DNA from: Prostheceraeus crozeri | Lineage: Eukaryota; Platyhelminthes; Polycladida; Euryleptidae | DNA length: 64,000 nucleotides | Direction: 5' to 3' | NCBI GenBank assembly: GCA_907163375.1 | Contig: CAJQUW010008698.1 | Coordinates: 186,001 to 250,000 of the forward strand | Shown: piece by piece, positions 12,416 to 19,958 of the stretch | Position numbering within the stretch: position 1 is the stretch's first letter | Layout of the letters: each line of letters begins with the position of its first letter | Notes under the pieces: model-generated | Databases searched by the model: none | Told to the model about the DNA's origin: nothing | Seen by the model: the letters and a program-made list of their open reading frames with translations, nothing else | Translations under genes and position numbers: made by a program

Positions 12416-12617
12416 TGTAATACCTCCTTTGCTCGAGCGTTCCTTCGGGACGGCGGGTACTGCCGTAGAGGGATTGTGTTGCACGGGTTGTTCGTCGTTT
12501 GTTAGACCGAAACCTCTGAGCCGTTGCTCATGTTGGGCGTTCGACTTCATACTCAACGTGACGCTTTCTCTCGCCAGGTCAGAGTACTTCAGCCATTCGA
12601 CAAAGGTTAGTCTTTAT
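12416..12617 (+). ncRNA. structured RNA-like module a, left arm
   Basis: It starts TGTAATACCTCC, then GTTCC-TTCG-GGAC, CGGC-N7-GCCG, GCACGGG, ACCGAAACC, a GAGC-CGTT-GCTC hairpin, CATGTTGGGC, CTCAACGT and GACAAAGGTTAGTC. GAGG...CCTC pairing around the middle is replaced by AGTG...CGCT in module c, a compensatory change. It is nearly identical to 27217-27418 and 25099-25300. Both strands are open here, but the frames track the duplicated DNA and look incidental. Confidence 0.5.
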
Positions 12618-12884
12618 GATATGGAGTAGAGTGAAATGTAATTCATTAGATGTCCCTTCAATGATTGCTCCCATGATAAACGTTGATGAGACAAATGAAA
12701 TGATTCTCATCTTCCCTTTTCAATGATTGAAATCTACTAACACACTACCGTATAATCGTCCACTATGGGGCAAGACATGATAGAGCCTCCACGCGGCTTG
12801 CCCTGGGCAGTCTTTAGACTGGTGAATACTATCATTAAGTTGAATCTGTTATCAGTCAACTTGAACGTTGCAAATGAAGTTCGG

Positions 12885-13080
12885 TGTAATACTTCCTTTC
12901 GACGGGTGTTCCTGTAAAGGGCGGCGGTGAAACCCGTAGCTATGTATACCGCAAGGGACATTCGGCAATGGCCAATCTTGTTAAACCTCTCTGCATCATG
13001 TTTGCAAGTGATTGCCGCTATCTCAACGTAGTATGCATTCGCGCCAGGGCGACATTTAGCCAACTGTCGAAGGTTGCCTA
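12885..13080 (+). ncRNA. structured RNA-like module b, left arm
   Basis: This is the most diverged module: TGTAATACTTCC, GTTCCTGTAAAGG, CGG-N9-CCG, GCAAGGGAC, TGTTTGCAAG, CTCAACGTA, CGCCAGGG and GTCGAAGGTTGCC. A GATAAC-loop hairpin (TGATAACAG on the minus strand, near 12845-12856) precedes it. Confidence 0.45.
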
Positions 13081-13334
13081 AAACTTTCCATTGCATACGT
13101 TATGAGAACCATGAGTTCTACCTGTCTCTATCAATGAGACGAATTGATGAATGGAATGAAATGGGAGGACACTCACGCGCCACACGCAACATAACACACT
13201 TCTCTCTTCCGTAGTCTAACAAGCTCTTTACACATGGATCGCAGTCGATTGCTATCCCTGTATCAGAAGTGTAAGCTATCTTAATTTTATTTGACACTAT
13301 TTCATCTATCATCATCGCCCATATGAAATGTTTT

Positions 13335-13765
13335 AAGATTTACAAGTTAGACTAAGCGTTCTACTATTTGTAAATGAAAGATATAGTTTCACCAGTTTAC
13401 AAGTTAAAAAATAAAGTTTCAATGGTGTATACGTTAGAAATAAAGTTTTAGCTGTTTGTATATCAAAATAAAGTTTCAATGGTGTATACGTTAGAAATAA
13501 AGTTTTAGCTGTTTGTATATCAAAATAAAGTTTCAAGAGTTTACAAGTTAGAAATAACGTTTCAATAGTGTATGCGTTAGAAATAAAGTTTTAGCTGTTT
13601 GTATATCAAAATAAAGTTTCAAGAGTTTACAAGTTAGAAATAAAGTTTCAATAGTGTGTATGTTAGAAATTAAGGTATAACTGTTTGTAAAAATAAGATC
13701 GGAAGATTTACTAGTTTACAAGTTTGACTAAGTGTAAATTAAAATAAAATTATAACTGTTCACGA
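13335..13765 (+). repeat. AATAAA-bearing tandem array, left TIR
   Basis: Units of about 30 bp alternate GTTTACAAGTTAGAAATAAAG and TTTGTATATCAAAATAAAG forms. Most units carry AATAAAG on the plus strand, the direction of the inward transcript. Confidence 0.8.
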
Positions 13766-13987
13766 GTTAAAGCGTTGATGCAACGATGAACAATTAATAA
13801 GCTGAAAAGTTTTAGATTCACTTTAACATTACCATATGTTTACAGATAGAAATGTATCACAGCAAAGCTACTTCATGAGTTAGTTTGCCAGGAGTGTATC
13901 ATCTCAAACTTTTACTCCGTCGTTGAAATTTCATGACGACTTTTTGCTAAACGAAAGTTAACACCAGAGGAGCGTAGGGGTGGGTGG

Positions 13988-13994
13988 TATAAAA
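13988..13994 (+). promoter_or_regulatory. TATA box of first plus-strand gene
   Basis: TATAAAA lies just inside the TIR edge, about 120 bases before the first plus-strand ORF of the unique centre. Confidence 0.5.
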
Positions 13995-14113
13995 TACGCC
14001 TACAGCACTGAGAGAGTTGGAGTGCATGAGCTATGTACATTCTTTTGACGATGAGAGGAGCGATTCAGCCGATGGCGTAGGTAGTTTCCCAGAGCATGGA
14101 GGACATTGTTTAG

Positions 14114-14464
14114 GTGACTCTAAGGGCGTATGTCGAGCTACCTTCAGTGATAGGCTTCCAACTCATGATGAATGATGATATGCTTACGACCTACATTCAA
14201 CCATTGGTGTATGCCCACACCCTCCCCCACAACGAGCTTGTCTGCCACATTGTATTCATGAGTGTGGCTCAAAGTAGGAAATTGATTGATGAGACTTTGC
14301 TGAAATATCCAAGGCGCGTATTCAAGCATGGTCGCCTACTGTTGGAGTATTATTATCAATGGCGCGACGACACACATTTGCCCACCCGTGTTTTACCACA
14401 GCTATCAACGGAAGAATACAATAGAGCTTTAGTCGAGACGGTGAAAGGAGACGATGAGCGCTAG
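14114..14464 (+). CDS. unrecognised small protein, about 100-116 residues
   Basis: The open frame follows a TAG stop at 14111. The first ATG codons inside it are at about 14165 (MMNDDM...). A possible 37-nt intron (14077-14113) would join an upstream ATG exon beginning near 14029 in the same frame, but an intron that short is doubtful. The protein has a central helix-prone part (SRKLIDETLLKYPRRVF) and an acidic C-terminal tail. No family is recognised. A TATA box 120 bases upstream and the next gene's promoter 90 bases downstream support an independent gene. Confidence 0.45.
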   Translation: MTLRAYVELPSVIGFQLMMNDDMLTTYIQPLVYAHTLPHNELVCHIVFMSVAQSRKLIDETLLKYPRRVFKHGRLLLEYYYQWRDDTHLPTRVLPQLSTEEYNRALVETVKGDDER

Positions 14465-14552
14465 CGGGCGAATGAAGCATCGGTGAGAGTGGGAATCAAC
14501 TTGATTCTATTCTCCAATGAGGATTGTTGTCTAATGAGAATCAAGCATTCCT

Positions 14553-14560
14553 TTATAAAT
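14553..14560 (+). promoter_or_regulatory. TATA box of second plus-strand gene
   Basis: TATAAATA lies about 100 bases upstream of the ATG at 14660 and is followed by a CT-rich leader. Confidence 0.55.
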
Positions 14561-14659
14561 AGAGAGCCTTCCACACTGAGAATCATTCCATCGTTGAATC
14601 GTACAAGTGACGGACGCACATTCTCTCTCTCTCTCTACATCCCTGTTATATTATCCAAC

Positions 14660-15214
14660 ATGAGTGAGGTTCCAGAGTGTGAGGTTCCAGAGTGTGAGGT
14701 ACGTTATCCAATACGTCATTGGAAAGGTAAATTTTGGCAATATCACCGTACCATTCCATTATTTCATGGAGACAAGATAATTTCAGAGACGAAGAACTGT
14801 GTAGTGATATCACGCCGTAAGATAGAATTGGAAAATGAAATAATTCCAACGTATATTGACACATTCTATTTTGAAGTAACACCGACATATCAGCATCCAA
14901 TTACAACAACGGTGGAGAAACCGAAAGACTGTCTTTATTTTGAACGTGATTACATTCCAATGTATGAAGGAGATGTAGTTATATCATGGAATCCTACAGA
15001 AACATGTATTCGACGTTCTCCAGGTAGAAAGCGTGAAGATGGAGGAGGTTTGGCACGGGCTATGTATATAGTATATCAACATACTCCAGAAGTGTATAAA
15101 CGACCGAAATTGACACGACGATTTCGTTTGGATATTGAGAAGAAGGTGTGGGTTCAGATTCTTCATACTGATACATTGACTGACATTGAATGGATGGGTG
15201 GACAAACGAGGTGA
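14660..15214 (+). CDS. unrecognised 184-residue protein
   Basis: I take ATG 14660 as the start because it follows the TATA box at 14553 at a normal distance; the frame is open upstream only with non-ATG starts. The protein begins with a duplicated VPECE motif, from a 15-bp direct repeat in the DNA. It continues with a beta-rich, tyrosine/tryptophan-rich body that includes WKGKFWQYHR and a basic stretch (RRSPGRKREDGG). It ends within sequence that belongs to the next promoter's GGTCCC region. No family is recognised. Confidence 0.6.
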   Translation: MSEVPECEVPECEVRYPIRHWKGKFWQYHRTIPLFHGDKIISETKNCVVISRRKIELENEIIPTYIDTFYFEVTPTYQHPITTTVEKPKDCLYFERDYIPMYEGDVVISWNPTETCIRRSPGRKREDGGGLARAMYIVYQHTPEVYKRPKLTRRFRLDIEKKVWVQILHTDTLTDIEWMGGQTR

Positions 15215-15220
15215 TTTCAG

Positions 15221-15275
15221 GGTCCCCTGAAGGGGACCCATGAAGGGATCGGGTCCTTTGAGAGATGTATATAAG
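15221..15275 (+). promoter_or_regulatory. GGGTCC operator-like motifs and TATA box
   Basis: GGGTCCCCTGAAGGGGACCC (inverted repeat) and ATCGGGTCC precede TATATAAG at 15268-15275. The motif reappears in the other orientation before the next promoter. Confidence 0.5.
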
Positions 15276-15306
15276 AGTGGATGAAATGAGTGTCACAATC
15301 ATAATC

Positions 15307-15546
15307 ATGGTAGAAACAAGAGAAGAGTTGAGAGTAAGGCAGCGTGAGGAGATGAAGACCATCAAACAAATGATTGAAAGATATAAGAGGAGAGCCTATA
15401 AATCGAAGAATCCAGAGAAGATCAGAGAGTGTGAGGACACATGCGACTTTGTGCTGAAAGCGACGATAGTGAGTCATCAACGACAATCAAATTATTGGAG
15501 AGATGGATTGTGGAAGGGACCCGATAGAGGACCCGATACCTTTTAG
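15307..15546 (+). CDS. small basic helical protein, 79 residues
   Basis: The ATG at 15307 is the first one well placed downstream of the TATA box at 15268; two earlier in-frame ATGs would lie at or before the expected transcript start. The body is a strongly charged, helix- or coiled-coil-prone segment (REELRVRQREEMKTIKQMIE) followed by a Lys/Arg-rich part with two cysteines. Its last codons overlap the GGACCCGAT motif block of the next promoter. A nucleic-acid-binding role is possible, but no family is recognised. Confidence 0.5.
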   Translation: MVETREELRVRQREEMKTIKQMIERYKRRAYKSKNPEKIRECEDTCDFVLKATIVSHQRQSNYWRDGLWKGPDRGPDTF

Positions 15547-15597
15547 AGGACCTGATACCTTTTAGAGGACCCGATCCACTAAAAACTGTATATAAAT
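15514..15597 (+). promoter_or_regulatory. GGACCCGAT repeat cluster and TATA box
   Basis: GGACCCGAT or GGACCTGAT occurs four times between 15518 and 15577, two of them followed by ACCTTTTAGA. TATATAAA follows at 15589-15596. It is the inverse of the ATCGGGTCC motif at the previous promoter. Confidence 0.55.
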
Positions 15598-15643
15598 GAC
15601 TTTTGAAATCATTTACTTCATATTTTGACTTGAGCTAGTGAAC

Positions 15644-15973
15644 ATGCCCGACGTAACGATGATCCAACCTTTACGGATTCGCATTCCCGAAGTGTTAGTG
15701 CCAGAGAGCGACGAGGAAGACTGGCCAACTGATCTTCCGTCTGGATGGGGATCGTGGCCCGATTTGAGTGAATTGACTGATGAAGGACTTCCAGAGTTGG
15801 TGACGCCTACCCCGATGGACAATCTTCCTCCAAGGTTTTCACCAGACATTACACAGTTGGATAGATTTTTAAATTCACCATCTTCCAGTCGGACGAATTT
15901 TAGTGAAATGGCGGATGAAGAATGCTACATCAAAACGCAAATCAAAGAAGGAGAATTACTAGTCCTTTCCTAA
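15644..15973 (+). CDS. acidic small protein, 109 residues
   Basis: The ATG at 15644 lies about 50 bases after the TATA box. The product is acidic and proline-rich, with ESDEEDWPTDLP near residue 25 and LSELTDEGLPELV near 45, then a Ser-rich C-terminal part. Acidic, aromatic-spotted segments like these occur in transcriptional activators, but this is inference only. A Cys/His-rich frame overlaps its 3' end in another phase, so an unseen splice may join the two. Confidence 0.5.
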   Translation: MPDVTMIQPLRIRIPEVLVPESDEEDWPTDLPSGWGSWPDLSELTDEGLPELVTPTPMDNLPPRFSPDITQLDRFLNSPSSSRTNFSEMADEECYIKTQIKEGELLVLS

Positions 15974-16122
15974 CTCTACCCTATGACAATTCGCTTATGT
16001 GCTTTGAGTGTCGCAGACGTGGTCTTATTAGATACATTTTACTTCTTCGTTGCCATCATATCATTTGTGTATTTTGTCGTGAAAAGCATCGATGTAATTC
16101 TTCATTTTATAATATGTTATAG
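15970..16122 (+). CDS. RING-like Cys/His protein or exon
   Basis: The frame encodes CFEC, about 15 residues, then CHHIICVFC, then a further cysteine (REKHRC). The order C-x2-C ... C-x-H-x2-C-x2-C ... C resembles a RING finger (usually an E3 ubiquitin ligase domain), but one of the usual last cysteines is missing unless supplied by a downstream exon. The ATG at 15997 is available; the frame also runs upstream over the previous ORF. The element's small genes are packed here and splice links are unresolved. Confidence 0.45.
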   Translation, partial: LTLPYDNSLMCFECRRRGLIRYILLLRCHHIICVFCREKHRCNSSFYNML

Positions 16123-16156
16123 AACGCTTCCTTAGATGTGTAAATTTCCGTTTTAG

Positions 16157-16705
16157 GCTTCTATCATCATTTTTATGGATTGTGAGGGTGAACCTGTACA
16201 GGAGCTCAGTGCTATTGCTATGAACAATTGGACATATCAGATTGTCAGTGTCTATCATCAACATGCCAACTGCGATCCCAATGTTGATCAATGGGCGAGA
16301 AAACACATTCATGGACTTAATCTGAAATATTTGCAAGACTATGGCTTTTCTTGTGAGAGTGCTCTTCTTATTGACTTTAAACGATGGTTAGCTGCTTTCA
16401 ATGTTATACGCATCTTTTGTAATAATCCTGGTAAGGAGAGGAAAGTATTTCCCAATCTAATCATTGATGATATTTTGCTCCCGCCTTGGGATAGTAGAGT
16501 GAATCAACATTATCATGAAGTCACGAAACGTTTTAAGGATTTGTGTGTTCCTATTTTGTCTGTTCGTTGTAGTAGCTACGTTCATAACCAATGCTTCTTT
16601 CCTCCTTACCTCAACACTGCCAAAGTCCTGTATGGTTATCATTGCTCTCTGTATGATAGTTACCAGCTGTATCTATTTTATCTCTTTCAAACCATTGATT
16701 TATAA
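16157..16705 (+). CDS. DEDDh 3'-5' exonuclease-like protein
   Basis: A good 3' splice site (TTTCCGTTTTAG) precedes 16157. The frame then reads a hydrophobic strand ending in M-D-C-E-G, matching the Exo I DxE motif of DEDDh exonucleases. Counting from the ATG at 16175 (176 residues), Asp98/Asp99 could supply Exo II. HCSLYD at 156-161 matches the Exo III HxxxxD signature and is followed by SYQLYLFY. The middle has a PNLIIDDILLPPW block. Such enzymes trim 3' ends of DNA or RNA, and here one would act beside the element's own polymerase. The upstream exon is not identified, so the true start may lie earlier. An AATAAA follows at about 16725. Confidence 0.6.
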   Translation, partial: ASIIIFMDCEGEPVQELSAIAMNNWTYQIVSVYHQHANCDPNVDQWARKHIHGLNLKYLQDYGFSCESALLIDFKRWLAAFNVIRIFCNNPGKERKVFPNLIIDDILLPPWDSRVNQHYHEVTKRFKDLCVPILSVRCSSYVHNQCFFPPYLNTAKVLYGYHCSLYDSYQLYLFYLFQTIDL

Positions 16706-16860
16706 TGCATGCTTGTTACCATTATTCAATAAATGTTACTATGAGAAGAGTTGTTGTTTTCATGCAATGGATGGGTTAGATAAAGGGTGATCATATCTTT
16801 TTCAAAGGACTGTGGAACATTGATTTCCATGATGAGGATTATAACAGTTAGATTTGATGA

Positions 16861-18540
16861 TGAATAAGATTTACTAGTTTGCAAGTTAGACTAAGCGTTC
16901 TATTATTTGTAAATGAAAGATATAGTTTCAATAGTTTACACGTTAAAAATAAAGTTTCAATAGTGTGTATGTTAAGAATAAAGTTCTATCTGTTTGTATG
17001 TTAGAAATAAAATGAAGTTTCATCAGTTTACAAGTTAAGAATAAAGTTTTATCTGTTTGTATGTTAGAAATAAAACAAAGTTTCAACCGTTAACAAGTTA
17101 AAAATAAAGTTTCAATAGTTTACAAGTTAAAAATAAAGTTTCAATAGTGTATATGTTAAGAATAAAGTTCTATCTGCTTCTATGTTAGAAATAAAAATGA
17201 AGGTTCACCAGTTTACAAGTTAAGAATAAAGTTTTATCTGTTTGTGTGTTAGACATAAAACAAAGTTTCAACCGTTAACAAGTTAAAAATAAAGTTTCAG
17301 ATTAAAATAAAGTTTCAATAGTGTGTATGATGGAAATAAAGTTTAAGCGCTTTGTGCGTTAAAAATAAAGTTTCAACATTGTGTACGTTAAGAATAAAGT
17401 TCTATCTGTTTATATGTTAGAAATAAAAATGAAGGTTCATCAGTTTACAAGTTAAGAATAAAGTTTTATCTGCTTGTATGTCAGAAATGAAATAAAGTTT
17501 CACCAGTTTAAAAGTTAAGAATAAAGTTTCAATAGTGTGTATGATAAGAATATAGTTCTATCTGTTTATATGTTAGAAATAAAATGAAGTTTCGTCAGTT
17601 TACAAGTTAAGAATACATTTTATCTGTTTGTATGTTAGAAATAAAATGAAGTTTCAACCGTTAACAAGTTAAAAATAAAGTTTCAATAGTTTACAAGTTA
17701 AAACTAATGTTTCAATAGTGCGTATGTTAAGAATAAAGTTTTATCTGTTTCTATGTTAGAAATAAAAAACCGGTTTCAACCGTATACAAGTTAAAAATAA
17801 AGTTTCAATAGTTAACACGTTAAAAATAAAGTTTCAACAGTGTATATGTTAAGAATAAAGTTCTATCTGCTTCTATGTTAGAAATAAAAATGAAGGTTCA
17901 CCAGTTTACAAGTTAAGAATAAAGTTTTATCTGTTTGTGTGTTAGACATAAAACAAAGTTTCAACCGTTAACAAGTTAAAAATAAAGTTTCAGATTAAAA
18001 TAAAGTTTCAATAGTGTGTATAATGGAAATAAAGTTTAAGCGCTTTGTGCGTTAAAAATAAAGTTTCAACATTGTGTACGTTAAGAATAAAGTTCTATCT
18101 GTTTATATGTTAGAAATAAAAATGAAGGTTCATCAGTTTACAAGTTAAGAATAAAGTTTTATCTGCTTGTATGTCAGAAATGAAATAAAGTTTCACCAGT
18201 TTAAAAGTTAAGAATAAAGTTTCAATAGTGTACCTGTTAAGAATAAAGTTCTATTTGTTTATATGTTAGAAATAGAATGAAGTTTCGCCGGTTTACAAGT
18301 TACGAATAAAGTTCTATCTGTTTAAGTTTGTAAGTTAAGAATAAAGTTCTATCTGTTTGTATGTTAGAAATGAAGTTTTATCTGTTTGTATGCTAGAAAT
18401 AAAGTTTCATCAGTTTCCATATTAAAAAATAAAGTTTTTAGCAGTTTACAAGTTAAAAATAGAGTTTTAATAGTGTATGCGTTAGAAATAGAGTTTTAGC
18501 CTTTGTATGCTAGAAATAAAGGTATAGCTATTTGTAAAAT
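16861..18540 (+). repeat. central AATAAA-bearing tandem array
   Basis: About 1.7 kb of imperfect units of 25-35 bp, such as AGTTAAGAATAAAGTTTTATC and GTATGTTAGAAATAAA. My hand count gives about 45 AATAAA hexamers, all on the plus strand. A stretch of about 390 bp recurs inside it (about 17140-17530 and 17838-18225). It lies directly 3' of the plus-strand gene cluster. Units match those in both TIRs. Confidence 0.85.
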
Positions 18541-18554
18541 AATAAATATTGTAA

Positions 18555-18767
18555 GTGATTAGCATATTTCGTTTGCTGAGAGAAGGTGTTCCGCCTGTTA
18601 GTGTTGGTGTATTAATATTGAAGAATTTGGTAGTATCTGTTCAATTGAAGACTATAATGGTTCTAGCAAATATTAAAAACAGCAGCCATTATATAATTTA
18701 TGAAACTGAACCCTTTCCTGCTGCTCTCATTCGAGTGGTATCCTATACATATTACCATCCTTCATAA
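18555..18767 (+). CDS. small ORF with weak TATA-binding-protein-like similarity
   Basis: The frame has no early ATG and may be a 3' exon. LKNLVVSV, QLKTIMVLA and EPFPAALIRV occur in order. In the TBP fold repeat the corresponding positions read LQNIV.TV, LKTIAL.A and ..FAAVIMRI or FPGLIYRM. The spacing needs one deletion and one insertion and only one half-repeat is present, so the match is suggestive only. It ends at TAA 18765, with an AATAAA shortly after (about 18802). Confidence 0.3.
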   Translation: MISIFRLLREGVPPVSVGVLILKNLVVSVQLKTIMVLANIKNSSHYIIYETEPFPAALIRVVSYTYYHPS

Positions 18768-18769
18768 CG

Positions 18770-19150
18770 GACATTGTATCATAACAAGCTTATGTGACTT
18801 CAATAAAGTATCACGGATTGTTAAATTCCTAATGTGTTATCTGTTTAATGTATAGCTAATGGAGGCATGTTAAACGTTGAGTTTTTCCTTCATTCACTGA
18901 CGACTCATCATATGAATGAGTTAAGGTGAAAACGGTATGCATCATCACTTTGACTGACAAAGGAATGCACACGCACTGAATGGGGAAAGATCAGGCTGTC
19001 AATAAGGATGAATAGAATCTTATCGAATGGTCTGACATCTACGACAATGAGGTGGATCCATTTTTAGACATGGGTTATCGCTTTGTCTGATATGAAAACG
19101 TTCACACGCTCGCATATTCAGCTGTGAATATAATTTACTATTGCTATTTT
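18770..19150. other. interval without clear gene
   Basis: One short frame (EWSDIYDNEVDPFLDMGYRF, near 19027-19086) has a protein-like look but no convincing splice donor. Nothing else is supported. Confidence 0.35.
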
Positions 19151-19152
19151 TA

Positions 19153-19433
19153 GTGACTATCTTTACAAGAAGAATGACAGTGATGTAAGCAACATGCTTC
19201 CTAAGCTGAATAGAGCTGTTTGTATTATTCTATTAGACATGTCGTTTAGCAAATCGGCGATACAACGATGTTGCCCACCTGTTAGAAAAATTAGTACAAG
19301 CGAGTTATGTGAAGTGTTACTTGATGATGCAAAGATACATCACATTTCATTTTTGATTGAAAATCAAAGTGCTCCTCTGAAACTGGGCGATGACATTCAT
19401 TGTCAATTGAGTGAAAATTTGATAAAACTGTAG
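19153..19433 (+). CDS. unrecognised exon/ORF
   Basis: A pyrimidine-rich acceptor (GCTATTTTTAG) precedes 19153. The frame is open from there (DYLYKKNDSD...), through ATG 19194, to a TAG at 19431. It includes a CC-containing segment and SELCEVLLDDAKIHHISFLI. No family is recognised. The next ORF starts seven bases after this stop. Confidence 0.45.
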
Positions 19434-19440
19434 TTTTTCA

Positions 19441-19773
19441 ATGCTACAAACTGTGTTTACTGCTGCGCATACGATTGGTATAGAAACACCAATGACACTT
19501 GATAAACATGAACAGCACCTTTACATTCAAAGTGATTTGATTCTACCTATTTCTGTTGGCGAGAAAAAAGAATACATTTTACGTGATTTCATTCATGATA
19601 AAGACGCTTCATATGGAATAGTCGAGAAGATGTTTGAATCTATTTTCTATCATCCCGTCATCAAACAAACTATACCCTCTATTGCTATCAAAATTACCAA
19701 TGGTTTACAAGAGTGCATCCATGTGAAAGATACTAAATCCCTCATAACGTTAGTGTTTCGGAAAACAAAGTGA
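19441..19773 (+). CDS. unrecognised 110-residue protein
   Basis: The ATG at 19441 lies seven bases past the preceding stop, in another frame. This suggests a dicistronic message, a hidden splice or a frameshift joining the two. The product has a mixed alpha/beta look (HLYIQSDLILPISVGEKKEY, SITLVF-type end) and no recognisable motif. AATAAA follows at about 19796. The gene converges on the polymerase gene, whose stop is at 19959. Confidence 0.5.
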   Translation: MLQTVFTAAHTIGIETPMTLDKHEQHLYIQSDLILPISVGEKKEYILRDFIHDKDASYGIVEKMFESIFYHPVIKQTIPSIAIKITNGLQECIHVKDTKSLITLVFRKTK

Positions 19774-19958
19774 AGTCATTGTGATATGTTTATTGAAATA
19801 AAAATATGTATATGAAAAAGTCTTTTCACAGATATAGGGGGAATGGGCTGACTGTAGGCATATATTCACAAGGAAGAAACGATCTCATGCGATACATAAA
19901 ACAACAATGTTTATCTACAGAAATCAACATCAAAATACTGAGTTAAGGATGAATCTAT

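Larger units (their letters stand above)
8588..13920 (+). repeat. left terminal inverted repeat (about 5.3 kb)
   Basis: It matches 25914-30821 in reverse complement over its length. From outside in it holds a 30-bp minisatellite, a poly-C-headed unit array, an inward promoter with 5' splice site, structured RNA-like modules and an AATAAA-unit array. It is about 425 bp longer than the right arm. I trace that to one extra unit of about 490 bp here, offset by one extra unit of about 70 bp at the right tip. Base differences are rare, with a few clustered near the inner edge (three in the innermost 150 bp or so). Confidence 0.9.

Noticed and set aside
12360..12629. 89-residue ORF repeated at 25087-25356 and 27205-27474
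   Set aside because: It starts with TTG, both strands are open, and the three copies are near-identical DNA duplicates. The frame is not kept in the diverged modules b and c, so RNA structure explains the conservation better.
11743..13080. Modules as dicistrovirus-type IRES, group I intron, RNase P or HDV-like ribozyme
   Set aside because: None of the defining core motifs of these families is present in the conserved order of the modules.
16861..18540. CRISPR-like array
   Set aside because: Units are imperfect, lack unique spacers, sit in animal DNA, and share one repeated word family throughout.
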